Shown: positions 20,581 through 30,049, numbered from the stretch's first letter. The stretch: DNA of 64,000 bases from JAHDHW01 sp965220465 (GCA_965220465.1 CBDCPZ010000025.1:124001-188000); one strand, 5' to 3'. The notes: generated from the letters alone by a model not told the origin. Numbers and translations: made by a program.

Positions 20581-20872
20581 AACTAATTAATTGGTTTTTA
20601 ATCTTTATAATTCATTGTAATTCAATATCTTATTCGTGCAACAACGCCATTCCAATCTACTCCTGTAAAACTTTTCAAAAATCTCTCATCCTTGATATCA
20701 ACCGCTTTAAGTGATAACAACATGAACTTCTATTTTGAGACTCAAATCTAGAAAATATTATCTAATCTTATTTTTGAACATCTTTTGTATCAAGCTTATT
20801 TTTAATTTTATCATCTAATTTTTTATATTCATTATATAAACCTAGGTGATAATTTTAATTTGAAGGTATACT
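20581..20872. other. AT-rich gap before the sigma-factor operon
   Basis: About 290 bases with no credible gene. It probably contains the decayed right end of the IS1182-like element (TTTTGAGACT near 20733) and the promoter of the sigma-factor operon, but no promoter motif could be assigned with confidence. Confidence 0.5.
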
Positions 20873-21673
20873 ATGGTAGAACATAAAGAACAACAATCAT
20901 TAAACAACCTGGTCAATAGTGTTCAATCAGGTGTTTCAAAATCAAAGGAAATTTTGTATTTATACCTTAAGAAAGAGTGCTTTCCAACAATCGAAAAGTA
21001 CATACTCCACAAAGGTGGAACTCGTGAGGATGCTAAGGATTTATTTCAGGATGCGGTGATTATATTGTTAGAAGCTATTAAAGTTGGCAAATTTTCATTG
21101 CGGGTAGTTAGTTTTAAAAGTTACAGTGATCAATTAGGTGCTTATTTGATGAGCATTGTTAAGAATCTTTGGAAAAAAGAATTAAGATGGCGAAGCAGAA
21201 AGATGGAAAAAACCGAAAATTCTTCACATGAAGCAATGAGTTCAGATCTTGCTTCTGCATTGATTAGTGAAGAATTTGAATTACTCAGCGATGATTGTCA
21301 ATCCATTTTGTCTTTGTATTTTAAGGATAATTTGTCCCCGCGTGTTATTGCTGGAAGAATTGGTAAAAAGACAGAAGAATTGAAAAAACAATTGACATTA
21401 TGCATTGACAATTTAACGAAAAGCATCGGCCATGTATTGAAGAAAGACCACCAACAAAAATTATCGGAATTGTTGGATAATGGCATTAACGATTTGGAGG
21501 AACGATGCCGAACAATACTTACACAGTTTTACTATAAAAAGAAAAGTATGGGTGAATTGGCAGACCAATTAGGTTATGCAAACGCCCACGTGGTGACAGA
21601 ACAAAAAAACAGATGCATGAAACGACTAAATAAAGTGATTGTGAAGCGCCTTTTCGATAATGAAAAAACTTAA
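20873..21673 (+). CDS. ECF-like sigma factor with two region-4-like segments
   Basis: 266 residues. Residues about 26-110 look like sigma region 2 (EDAKDLFQDAVIILLEAI, then GAYLMSIVKNLWKKELRWRS), the core-binding and -10 recognition part. Two helix-turn-helix segments of region-4 character follow: residues ~137-185 (LSDDCQSILSLYFKDNLS...IAGRIG) and ~207-257 (LEERCRTILTQFYYKKKSMG...LADQLGYAN). Ordinary ECF factors have one region 4 and are about 170-200 residues, so this looks like an internal duplication or a fusion of a second DNA-binding or regulatory segment. It is the first gene of a same-strand run with a membrane protein, two exported proteases and a surface LRR protein. By analogy with ECF systems, it should direct RNA polymerase to a regulon controlled by the next gene. 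Confidence 0.85.
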   Translation: MVEHKEQQSLNNLVNSVQSGVSKSKEILYLYLKKECFPTIEKYILHKGGTREDAKDLFQDAVIILLEAIKVGKFSLRVVSFKSYSDQLGAYLMSIVKNLWKKELRWRSRKMEKTENSSHEAMSSDLASALISEEFELLSDDCQSILSLYFKDNLSPRVIAGRIGKKTEELKKQLTLCIDNLTKSIGHVLKKDHQQKLSELLDNGINDLEERCRTILTQFYYKKKSMGELADQLGYANAHVVTEQKNRCMKRLNKVIVKRLFDNEKT

Positions 21674-21699
21674 ACGACAACCCATTTTTTAAATAGACC

Positions 21700-22455
21700 A
21701 TGCCTATGAAAGTAGACCATACAATTTTAGAAAAAATACGGCAATATTATTCAGATGAGCTAAGTGCTGAAGAGATGCGAAATGTAGAAAGTTTATTTGA
21801 TTCAGATGAGGCATATGCTTATCACGAGAAGCTGTTTCGGGTTTCTAAAAAAGGAATCAAAGAAGCAGTTAATAGACCAGGAAAAAAATGGATGGAGAAT
21901 CTGGATCAACAAAATGAGGAACCCGAAAATTCCGTAGTAGTGCGAGAGTTAAAAAAAAAGGAAAACTCGAATACCAGAAACCGGCGTTTGTGGATGCTGG
22001 CAGCTTCGTTTATTCCACTTAGTTTTTTTTTATATTTTGGTTTATCGAATTTAGTGGGAAATCTAACGAAGGAATTGCCGATTCTTGTACAAAATCAAAA
22101 AGCCGAAGATTTTAAATATGGAGGGATCCCGGAAGAATTACCCTTATTTGATGACACGATATCAATGTGGAGAATTTCTGAAAATAAAAATGAAATAATA
22201 AAGAATAGAACGTTTGTTCAACTTAAGATATTCAAAACCACAAAAACTTATTTACAATATCAGTTGAATGATGGTCAATTAAATATTTTCATACCGGATC
22301 AAATTAAATCTCCAGATTGGGATCATTCGCAAATAACAATACTACTTCAAAAGCTTAATGAACCAGAGCTGCTTTCTATTCAATTGATACTAAACAGTTT
22401 AGTTTTTAGAATTCATATGACCAATGAAGATTTTTATAAAATATTTGACGTTTGA
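21700..22455 (+). CDS. Probable single-pass membrane anti-sigma factor
   Basis: 251 residues with no signal peptide. An acidic, helical N-terminal cytoplasmic part (ILEKIRQYYSDELSAEEMRN, FDSDEAYAYHEKLFR) is followed by a basic stretch (KKKENSNTRNRR), one membrane segment at about 98-119 (LWMLAASFIPLSFFLYFGL), and a ~130-residue C-terminal domain of beta-rich appearance outside the membrane. This is the topology and gene position of anti-sigma factors, encoded 26 bases after the sigma gene. The Cys/His zinc motif of the ZAS class is absent. The C-terminal domain matches nothing I recognise and could sense an envelope signal or be cut by the neighbouring proteases. Its last 32 bases overlap a longer possible start of the C1 protease, but the likely start lies after its stop codon. 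Confidence 0.68.
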   Translation: MPMKVDHTILEKIRQYYSDELSAEEMRNVESLFDSDEAYAYHEKLFRVSKKGIKEAVNRPGKKWMENLDQQNEEPENSVVVRELKKKENSNTRNRRLWMLAASFIPLSFFLYFGLSNLVGNLTKELPILVQNQKAEDFKYGGIPEELPLFDDTISMWRISENKNEIIKNRTFVQLKIFKTTKTYLQYQLNDGQLNIFIPDQIKSPDWDHSQITILLQKLNEPELLSIQLILNSLVFRIHMTNEDFYKIFDV

Positions 22456-22474
22456 TATTGGAAGAAAGAATTTC

Positions 22475-23884
22475 ATGCTGACCACTTTCATCCTTGCTAT
22501 TGCCAGTATGATTTCTGCCCAAATTATTCCACAATCGGGTTTGATTTTAGATTCTGTAGTATATAACTCGATTCCTCTTATTCCTTCTATTAATAGTAAA
22601 GATGAATCTATACCTTCAAGTATGAGTTTACAAAAGTTTTGTCCTTTTCCTAAAAGCCAGGGGTCGGTTGCGTCTTGTACTGGTTGGGCTATAGGATATG
22701 GTGCACTTTCAATTTCCAGAGCTTACGATATGTGCATCTCTGACAGAAGTCATATTACAGACTCTATTGCTCATTCTGCCTCTTTTATTTATAACCAATT
22801 GCAAAAAGGAAAAAACTGTGAAGAAGTATCCCTTGCTAGTGCGCTTCAGTTATTTGCTGAGCAAGGAGTTTGTTTAGCAAAGACTTTCCCTAATTTTAAA
22901 ACATCATGTGATCAACAACCTGGACTTGAAGCAAAGAAAGAAGCCAGAAAATATAAGCCTAATTCCAAATTCTATAGATTATTTAATACCGAGGATAACA
23001 AGTCAACTAAGTTAAAAAATGTACAAATTCAAGTAGCAAGAGGGAATCCTGTCATTGCCGGCTTTAATAAAACGCCTGGTTATAATTCTTTAGAAGGACA
23101 CTCGAATTGGCATTCCAGCTTTGCAGATGATGGAGGGCATGCAATGGTAATTATAGGATATGATAATAATAAAAGGGCCTTTGAGCTTATGAATAGTTTT
23201 GGACAAAGTTGGGGGAATAACGGATTTATTTGGATGTCTTATGACTACTTTAATTTAATAGCACAAGAATGTTATGTTCTCGAATATAAAGAAGTAAGAA
23301 AAGGAACAGACGCAGAAGTTTCATCAAATTTTGCAGTTCATATGTCGGCCAATATAAAATTGCATTTTTTGACTATAAGTGATGAATCAAATAGAGAATA
23401 CCAAATTGCTCCGATGGTTTATCAAACAGATAAAAAAATGTTTAAAACAGTAAAAAAAACCTGGCGGGCAGAAGAAGATGAGTTTAAATTGACAATTGAT
23501 TTGCCCAAAGGCAGGTGTATGTATATTTTTAGTGTAAATTCTAAAAAAAGATCTCGACTGCTTTATTCAAAGGAACAATATTACCAAGATACCACGATTA
23601 TATTTCCCTCAGATACAGGCAGAGGCTTTCACCTAAAAGAGGGAAATGAAACACTGGTTGCCTTAATCAGTTATGAAAAAATAGATAATCTTGACTATTA
23701 TCTCAGACAGTTTCGTTACCAGCCTTCTGAGGATATCATCCAAATTGTTCGTGATGTCTTTAAAGGTTTTATTATTCCTGATTGTAAGATTAATTATCAA
23801 TCCGAGAATATTCATTTTAAGTCAAAATCAAAGATTGGGGAGGGAGTTGCCGTACCTGTGTTCATTACCCTTTTTGCACAATAA
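22475..23884 (+). CDS. Exported papain-like cysteine protease (C1 family)
   Basis: I choose ATG 22475, which follows a purine-rich GGAAGAAAG and starts a signal peptide (MLTTFILAIASMISAQ); an in-frame ATG at 22424 would precede it with 17 unlikely residues. The 469-residue product has the papain order: oxyanion Gln62 and nucleophile Cys68 in QGSVASCTGWAIGYG, His222 in DDGGHAMVIIGYD, and Asn240 in MNSFGQSWGNNGFIWMS. The catalytic domain ends near residue 275. About 190 residues of unrecognised, beta-rich C-terminal region follow. There is no T9SS sorting domain, so it should stay periplasmic or leave by another route. No long inhibitory propeptide is seen before Cys68. All catalytic residues are present, so activity is plausible. 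Substrates could include the anti-sigma protein or the caspase-like neighbour (inference). Confidence 0.87.
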   Translation: MLTTFILAIASMISAQIIPQSGLILDSVVYNSIPLIPSINSKDESIPSSMSLQKFCPFPKSQGSVASCTGWAIGYGALSISRAYDMCISDRSHITDSIAHSASFIYNQLQKGKNCEEVSLASALQLFAEQGVCLAKTFPNFKTSCDQQPGLEAKKEARKYKPNSKFYRLFNTEDNKSTKLKNVQIQVARGNPVIAGFNKTPGYNSLEGHSNWHSSFADDGGHAMVIIGYDNNKRAFELMNSFGQSWGNNGFIWMSYDYFNLIAQECYVLEYKEVRKGTDAEVSSNFAVHMSANIKLHFLTISDESNREYQIAPMVYQTDKKMFKTVKKTWRAEEDEFKLTIDLPKGRCMYIFSVNSKKRSRLLYSKEQYYQDTTIIFPSDTGRGFHLKEGNETLVALISYEKIDNLDYYLRQFRYQPSEDIIQIVRDVFKGFIIPDCKINYQSENIHFKSKSKIGEGVAVPVFITLFAQ

Positions 23885-23901
23885 ATTAATATCTTTCTAT
23901 T

Positions 23902-26152
23902 ATGACAAGGCTATTATTAATTATATTGATCCTTTTTATCGGATTCAACATTTCTGCTCAGAGCAATGTCGTCCGGGAAAAATGGAATAAATCGATAAGC
24001 AAAAATGGAAATCTAATTACGGATTGTATAGTTATTGAAAACATTAAAGGGGAACCCACAGTCTTTGGAAAAGTAAAAGGAAAAGGGATGTATTTTGCTG
24101 TTTTGGATAGATACGGAGATGTTTTATATGATACTTCGTTTGGAACAGGGAAGGAAAAAATCAATGCGGCTGTTGCTTTCGGAGAAAATTATCTTGTTGT
24201 AGGGCAGGAGAATAAGAAAGGTAAATCTCAACCCGCTCTATGGCAATTGGAAATAGTCGAAAAAAAATGGATTCAGATAAATCTGGACTTGACATCCCGT
24301 TCAGGGGAGTTTAAAGATATAATACTTCATGAAAATGGAGACTTATTTATTACAGGCAATTTAGATAACAAAGTTTGCCTGCTTCGATTAGATAAATCTC
24401 TCAAACTTAAAGGCACACCTATTATAAATGAATCTGGTGAAGGCTCGTCTGCAACTTCCCTTACCGCTACTAAGTCAGGCCATGTTTTTGTTACAGGTCA
24501 TACCAATGATACTCTTAAAGTCTGGAAATTTGATGTGAAAGGTTCGCTAATGTGGAAAAAAGGATACGATTCAGGAATATCAAAAGGGATGGATATTCTA
24601 GTATTGGCTAATGGAAATATTGTTATTGCAGGATCGAAAAAAAATCTAGTATCCAACGAAAATATCCTTTTGCTAAAAATCAATGAAGATGGGCATTTAT
24701 TCTGGATCCAAACCTATGAAGATCAACAGAAAGTCATTGCCAATAGCGTCATTCAAACACCTGATCGTCAAATTTTGATGGGAGGATTTATATTCCCCTG
24801 GGGCGCTAAAATGGAAGATACTTATTTACAATCTGTTGATAGGTTAAATGGTGAAGCCATCGAAGCCCCTGTTATTAGTGGATCTTATCGTGCAGATAAA
24901 GTAAATGCCATCACTTCTTTCCAAAATGGCGACTATATCATTACATATTTTGTGACTCCTGAGGGCAATCGAAAACCTCTGACCAAATTAGTATATTTTC
25001 AAAACCCAAACAATCCATGTGATATTGAGTTAGCTGGAAATGAAAACTTCTTTTTTATAAAAGATCCAAACCTTTCTATGTTGGCTGAAGGGGATTATTT
25101 TGCTTTTCAAGGTAATTTAGTTTCCAAATTTCCTTTAGATGAATGGGCTATAAAAATCAAAAGTACAAACACGGGCATCAAAGATATTGATCTTCCCTTG
25201 ACATTAAAAAACCAATTTACCTACTCTAATCAGTATTGTTATTATTTGGAAAAGAAACTCTCTCTAAATACTGGAACCAATAAAATCGATTTGGAAATTG
25301 AAAAGGACAATCAAAAATATGAGGACTCTTATAATGTCTTCTATATTCCTGAACGTCCCAATTTGCATATCCTATCTATTGGGATAGCGGCTCCGGATTT
25401 AGATTTTACAGGTAAAGATGCAATGGATTTTTCTACACTTTTTAAAGAACAAGAGGGGAAATTATTTAAAAAAGTTTATATCGAAACCCTCCATACAAAG
25501 GAAGAAACAAATGCTTCAAAAATTGCCAGCCACATTTTACAACTCAAAGATCAATATCTTGGGAAAAGCTCAAAAGGTGAACCGATTTATCAGGAAGATG
25601 TACTAATCGTTTTTATTTCATCCCATGGACAATTGATTGGCAGCGAAGATGAATTTATTTTACCCGGTTCCAATTACAATCGGGAAAGTGATAAAACCTA
25701 TATCCGCTTTAAAAAAAGACATTTTGGATGTTCTGGATCAAATCAAATGCAAAAAACTAATATTCATAGATGCCTGTAAAAGTGGTAAAGCTAAAGGAGT
25801 CGACAACCCCGTTGAAAAAAGCCTCGTTGATAATATTTTAAAAATTTTGGATGAATCTCCCGGTACAACTACTTTGAGCTCCAGTAGCAGGGATCAGTTC
25901 TCCTACGAACACAATGAATTGAAAAATGGTATATTTACCAGTGCAATTAAGGAAGCACTTACCGACCGTTCTCAGAAGGTGGATTCTAACAAAGACAGCA
26001 TAATTACACTTGAAGAATTATTTCAATTTCTGGAAGATAGGGTTCCCCAATTATTATACGACCTATATAAAGATCCGCAAAAAAAGCAAACACCGACTAT
26101 ACCACATATGGAATTAAGTAAAGATTTTCCGGTTTATTATATAAACAAATAA
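23902..26152 (+). pseudogene. Exported caspase-like (C14) protease with propeller, frame broken at an A7 run
   Basis: Signal peptide MTRLLLIILILFIGFNISAQ, then a WD/PQQ-like propeller (about residues 25-370; GDLFITGNLDNKVCLLRL, HVFVTGHTNDTLKVWKFD), a short beta linker, then a caspase/metacaspase p20-like domain: LHILSIGIAAPDLDFTGKDA and VFISSHGQ with catalytic His575. The frame then shifts. The remainder, one frame on, gives KKDILDVLDQIKCKKLIFID and IDACKSGKAKG, the catalytic Cys at 25775-25777. Removing one A from AAAAAAA at 25711-25717 gives a continuous 749-residue protein (...YIRFKKDILDV...). Alternatives are sequencing error, a true knockout, or transcriptional slippage. The stop lies 3 bases before the LRR gene start, so the two are coupled. 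An exported caspase homologue is unusual, since most act in the cytosol. Confidence 0.85.
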
Positions 26153-26155
26153 ACG

Positions 26156-27904
26156 ATGAATAAACTGTACGTTGCTTTAGGTTTGGTCATCTTGATTTTT
26201 CACTTTTTCGGTTTCGACTTTACAAAAGTTTTAAGTTCTTCCAATCATAAGTCCCATCCGCCAAGCCAAACATTAATGGACTGTAACAGAGTAGAAGATT
26301 CTATGGCTTTGGTTTCCTTTTACCAGAATGTAGATATAACCAATTTGAACTGGAATTTTGATTTTCCAATAAATTCCTGGAATTATGTAGAGCTAAAAAT
26401 GAATGGTTGTGTTGATAGATTAAAAATGAGCCAACTAAGCCTAGGGAATAGTACCTATTCGATACCAGCCTCTATTGGGGACTTAACGGATGTTTGGGAG
26501 ATAGATTTACATAATAATTTTTTTATCGGTAGCATACCTGCTGAGATAGGACAACTTACCACTCTAGGAGAATTATGGCTTGACGACAATGAGTTGACTG
26601 GTAATATCCCAGATACGTTTAGCAATTTAGAGGATTTGCAGTTATTGTACTTAAATCATAATAAGCTTTCAGGGGAAATTCCCTCTTCCATATTTCAATT
26701 AACTAATCTAAGAACCCTTCATTTGGAAGGCAATGATAGTTTGTCGGGCATTTTACCCGGCGATATAGAGGATTTGAAAGATTTAGTATTGTTATCTTTA
26801 AGTGGAAACTTATTTGAAGGACCAATACCCGGTTCTTTGAATAATTTAAATGACCTAGATATTTTGAGATTATCGGATAATAATTTTGATTCTTTACCTA
26901 AACTGTACGCCAATAACTTTGATAGCTTATTTTACCTTTCTTTAGAGGAAAATTATTTCACCTTCGATGATATTTTACCCAATATGTCATTGGGTATGAA
27001 AGTCTTGCAACAAGAGGAGCTGGAAACAACATTTTCTTACGCTCCTCAAAAAGAAGTCAGATTACCCGAAACCTTTTTTCTTTCCCCTTGCTCTCCGATA
27101 GTTGATCTGGGTTTTGACGATACAGTTACGACAAGTATTTATGTGTGGTACAAAGACTTTACGGCGTTTGAAACAACCAATGTGAATTATATTGATTTAA
27201 GTCAGGACTTGGATTTATCAGCTCAATATCATTGTGAAATAACAAATCCCAATGCTCCGGATTTGACGCTTATTACAAAGAATTTTTCTATCGCATTAAT
27301 TACCGGAAGCGATTGCATTTATGGGCCAGATACATTGTATCCTATGCTTGGTTGCGGTGAGCAGTTCCAAATTGATACTTTTATATTTGATGAAAATACC
27401 CCCACTGGATGTGCTTTTTATACTGTAGGAAATTGCGATTCGGTTATTTATGTGAATCTCGATTTTTATCAAAATGATACCATTATTGTAGATAATACTA
27501 TTTGTGAAGAAGATACTAAAGAAGTCAATGGTAAATTGTTCAATTGCCCGACTAATGGAATAATAGAAATAGACACAACATCCCAAACCGGTTGTGATAC
27601 AATTTATATTATTAACCTAGCTTGCGGCGATTGTGGGTTTATACCTAATGCTTTCACCCCAAACGGGGATGGTATTAATGATCTCTTTGTCATACCATTA
27701 ATTGGGGCAAATCCTCCATACGTAAATTATGAATTGATTATCATGTCTCGTTACAAAAAAGTCGTCTATCAGAAAATGGGGTATGATAATACTTGGAATG
27801 GTGAGGACATGAATGGAAATCTACTACCTGCGGGAACCTATTATTATATTTTCAATATAAAAGAAGCGGAATCCAAAACCGGAATCGTAACAATTATACG
27901 CTAA
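26156..27904 (+). CDS. Leucine-rich-repeat surface protein with type B T9SS sorting domain
   Basis: 582 residues. An N-terminal hydrophobic segment (LYVALGLVILIFHFFGF) serves as signal peptide or anchor. Residues about 95-290 are plant-type leucine-rich repeats (IPAEIGQLTTLGELWLDDNE, IPDTFSNLEDLQLLYLNHNK). A Cys-containing linker region (about 300-490) follows. The last ~90 residues are the gliding-motility-associated type B sorting domain (CGFIPNAFTPNGDGINDLFV...). LRRs bind proteins, so this is a likely surface recognition or adhesion component. It starts 3 bases after the caspase-like gene, so it is translated from the same operon. A PorP/SprF gene lies convergently just downstream. The physical link suggests the proteases and this surface protein share regulation by the sigma factor. 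Confidence 0.86.
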   Translation: MNKLYVALGLVILIFHFFGFDFTKVLSSSNHKSHPPSQTLMDCNRVEDSMALVSFYQNVDITNLNWNFDFPINSWNYVELKMNGCVDRLKMSQLSLGNSTYSIPASIGDLTDVWEIDLHNNFFIGSIPAEIGQLTTLGELWLDDNELTGNIPDTFSNLEDLQLLYLNHNKLSGEIPSSIFQLTNLRTLHLEGNDSLSGILPGDIEDLKDLVLLSLSGNLFEGPIPGSLNNLNDLDILRLSDNNFDSLPKLYANNFDSLFYLSLEENYFTFDDILPNMSLGMKVLQQEELETTFSYAPQKEVRLPETFFLSPCSPIVDLGFDDTVTTSIYVWYKDFTAFETTNVNYIDLSQDLDLSAQYHCEITNPNAPDLTLITKNFSIALITGSDCIYGPDTLYPMLGCGEQFQIDTFIFDENTPTGCAFYTVGNCDSVIYVNLDFYQNDTIIVDNTICEEDTKEVNGKLFNCPTNGIIEIDTTSQTGCDTIYIINLACGDCGFIPNAFTPNGDGINDLFVIPLIGANPPYVNYELIIMSRYKKVVYQKMGYDNTWNGEDMNGNLLPAGTYYYIFNIKEAESKTGIVTIIR

Positions 27905-27921
27905 GGAAACGATCTGTTGCC

Positions 27922-28947
27922 TTAAGTAGGTTTTGATTTTTGGGGCAAAACCATAGTAAGATTGATCTCGAAATATTGATCTCGCTCAGATGGTAATGCA
28001 GTAAAGGAAGAATCATAACCAAGCCCAATTTTCAGGTAACGTTTTCGACTTTTTGACAATTGGTTGTCTTTACGTATTGTGTTTCCCACCAAAACACCTA
28101 CTTCAACGTGCAGGGTTTTATGATTCGAAGCACCAACACCGATCCAGAAAGGTGTCCTGAACTGGTAACGCAAATTAAAATCAACATGGAATGTTTTATC
28201 CGGAAGGTATTTCAACCAAAGGGAGGGCTCCCAAAAGCTAAAATCGGTTTGATAAATATAAGCTCCTAGCATCACGTAATATTGGTTAGAAAGTGTTTTC
28301 TTAAAATCTTCCTGTCCTCTTTCAACTTCTGTTTCTGTCAGGTCTAAATTGAATAATTGCGGCATTGAAAAACCCGCATAAAAGTCATGCCTGCCTGAGA
28401 TTCGCTTATTATAGGATATCCCAAATCCAATATTTGGTAATATTTGTGCCTGATTAATTTCCCCTAAAGGATCGCCTTTTACTAATAAACTGGTTTCCGA
28501 AGCCTTCAACCGATATTGAATTGCCCCTACATTAAAACCTATTGATAATCCTCCGGTTTTTGGTACACCAGATGCAAAAATGGCAATCCTGGCAAATGCC
28601 CCGGTAAACCCTGTTGGTCCAAACTGATCATTTAAAATAAATCCGCCGAGTAGCAATCCAAAATTTTGTTTTAATAAACTTTTGGGAATCCATTCTGCCC
28701 TTAGTGTTTGAGTGACCGGCACTTCGCTAATATTGGCAAAACCTGCCTGTGCATATGATAAACCCATCGATGAGTTATAAAATCCTTCACTTGCAATAAA
28801 GTCACTGCTCAAAAAAGACGGATTAATGATTCCCTGATATTCTCGATACTGTGAAAACCAGGGTAATTGCTGTGCATATAATTGGAAGTCCAAAATACAT
28901 ATGAAGACGATTGAGCAGAGTGTAAAAAAGATATTCTTTTTTTTCAT
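27922..28947 (-). CDS. PorP/SprF family outer-membrane protein
   Basis: 341 residues with signal peptide ending FQLYAQ, then the family N-terminus QLPWFSQYREYQGIINPSFL and beta-barrel strands (LLLGGFILNDQFGPTGFTGA, HDFYAGFSMPQLFNL, WIGVGASNHKTLHVEVGVLV). PorP/SprF proteins are barrels that help attach or export specific type B T9SS cargo such as SprB. It is convergent with the LRR gene, whose stop is 18 bases away, and could be the partner of that cargo, though it needs its own promoter. The upstream gap contains the degenerate first copy of the repeated leader element. Confidence 0.9.
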   Translation of the reverse strand: MKKKNIFFTLCSIVFICILDFQLYAQQLPWFSQYREYQGIINPSFLSSDFIASEGFYNSSMGLSYAQAGFANISEVPVTQTLRAEWIPKSLLKQNFGLLLGGFILNDQFGPTGFTGAFARIAIFASGVPKTGGLSIGFNVGAIQYRLKASETSLLVKGDPLGEINQAQILPNIGFGISYNKRISGRHDFYAGFSMPQLFNLDLTETEVERGQEDFKKTLSNQYYVMLGAYIYQTDFSFWEPSLWLKYLPDKTFHVDFNLRYQFRTPFWIGVGASNHKTLHVEVGVLVGNTIRKDNQLSKSRKRYLKIGLGYDSSFTALPSERDQYFEINLTMVLPQKSKPT

Positions 28948-29064
28948 AATTAAACATCCAGTTTAATGGTGAAATAAGAAGACTCATCATCAAAGTAAAA
29001 GTAACTATTCCACTTTACTTTTCGCAGAAGAAAAAAGTAGAACTGTAAAATCGTTAGCCAATAT

Positions 29065-29141
29065 ATCATTTTTTTTCTGAAACAAGGTGAGGATTTTTGA
29101 GCGGGGGTATAGTAGTTTGAAATAATTGGTGAATTGCACAT
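29065..29141 (+). promoter_or_regulatory. Leader element copy A (degenerate)
   Basis: AGGTGAGG starts at 29085, preceded by an AT-rich stretch. At the fixed +33 position the first arm is TGAAATA (29118) and the second TGCACAT (29135), so the inverted repeat seen in the other copies has decayed. It lies 131 bases before the start of a pseudogene interrupted by two stop codons, consistent with a dead module. Confidence 0.6.
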
Positions 29142-29215
29142 AATTATTTCAAGAAAACTAAACCCTTACCTTGGAAATAAATCATGGTTAATTTCTTCAC
29201 TAAAATATTTTTACA

Positions 29216-29656
29216 ATGAAACAGTCAATTTTTGTTCTTATTCTTACACTTAGTGCATTGCTTGTTTTTAGAACAAACACGCTTGCTCAGAAAACAGGAG
29301 TATACATCAACAATGTAGAAATCGGTTAGAATGATTTATACTTGTTGCAGCAACTAACTGGTCCACTTTATCAAGGTGCTTATTACATGGATCCTCAAGG
29401 CAACTTTGGTGTAGTTGGATACTAACCATCATTCAACTTGTACCAGTTGTACCAGGAATACGTTACTTCTCAACAATACAATTGCGTCGACCAGAGCCTA
29501 TATAGCAATAATTCCAAAAGTTCTGGATACTACTGGAAAGAAGGGAATGCCAGTGGATGGAGTAACCCGAACACAGGTAATGCCGTCCAATCAGATGGAA
29601 CATGGGAAGGTACCGGCGTCTTCTTTGACGGGGTTCTTCTCGATACTCATCATTAA
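29216..29656 (+). pseudogene. Small secreted protein gene interrupted by two in-frame stops
   Basis: A single reading frame of 147 codons starts with a clear signal peptide (MKQSIFVLILTLSALLVF... TLAQ) and reads QKTGVYINNVEIG, then TAG at 29327-29329; it resumes NDLYLLQQLTGPLYQGAYY...GNFGVVGY, then TAA at 29423-29425; it resumes PSFNLYQLYQEYVTSQQYN to the final TAA at 29654-29656. The sequence is coherent across both stops with no frameshift, so point mutation of an intact secreted protein of about 146 residues is the simplest reading. The G-YY-DP-GNFGVVGY segment resembles a small domain seen in other bacterial secreted proteins, which I cannot name. The stops differ (TAG and TAA), which argues against stop-codon recoding. 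The copy A leader upstream is also degraded. Confidence 0.75.
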
Positions 29657-29743
29657 ACTGGGTTTAAAATAATTATAAATAAAAGCATACCACTCCTTAT
29701 TTATAATTTAACTCTATTCTAATTCACGCCAAATACTCAAAAA

Positions 29744-29773
29744 AGCCCTTTCTACATTTATTTGAGAAGGGCT
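29744..29773 (+). terminator. Hairpin after the small secreted-protein pseudogene
   Basis: AGCCCTT (29744-29750) pairs with AAGGGCT (29767-29773) around a 16-base loop, followed by a T-rich tract. It probably ended transcription of the 29216 module, before leader copy B. The stem is short. Confidence 0.45.
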
Positions 29774-29799
29774 ATTTATTTATGAAACAAGATAGAGTG

Positions 29800-29876
29800 A
29801 AAAAATAATTGGAGAAACCAGGTGAGGATTTATAAGTACAGGAATAACTATGTGTAACATATAACGAATTGTTACT
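29800..29876 (+). promoter_or_regulatory. Leader element copy B
   Basis: AGGTGAGG at 29820, GGAATAA box at 29841, and the inverted repeat TGTAACA (29853-29859), a 10-base spacer TATAACGAAT, then TGTTACT (29870-29876). It lies 230 bases before the ATG of the 30050 lipoprotein. The AT-rich 20 bases before the AGGTGAGG box are also shared with copies C, D and E. Confidence 0.78.
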
Positions 29877-30049
29877 CAATTACAAAAAATTGAATTACAA
29901 CGACAAATTGAATTAAGCACTATTATCGTCTATGAAACATACTCAAATTTAATTTTCTAAGTTTGAAAATTTTCTGGAACAGACTTCACCAAATTTTAAA
30001 TAAAAAATTACTAATAACTATATTTTTTTAACCTTTTAAAAATCAAATC

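Noticed and set aside
20873..27904. A known anti-phage system built on caspase and a sigma factor
   Set aside because: Both proteases carry signal peptides, and no nucleic-acid sensor, nucleotide cyclase or toxin gene is present, so it does not match a described defence layout.
29327..29425. Stop-codon recoding (TAG and TAA) in the small secreted protein
   Set aside because: Two different stop codons, no suppressor evidence and a decayed leader make simple nonsense mutation more likely.
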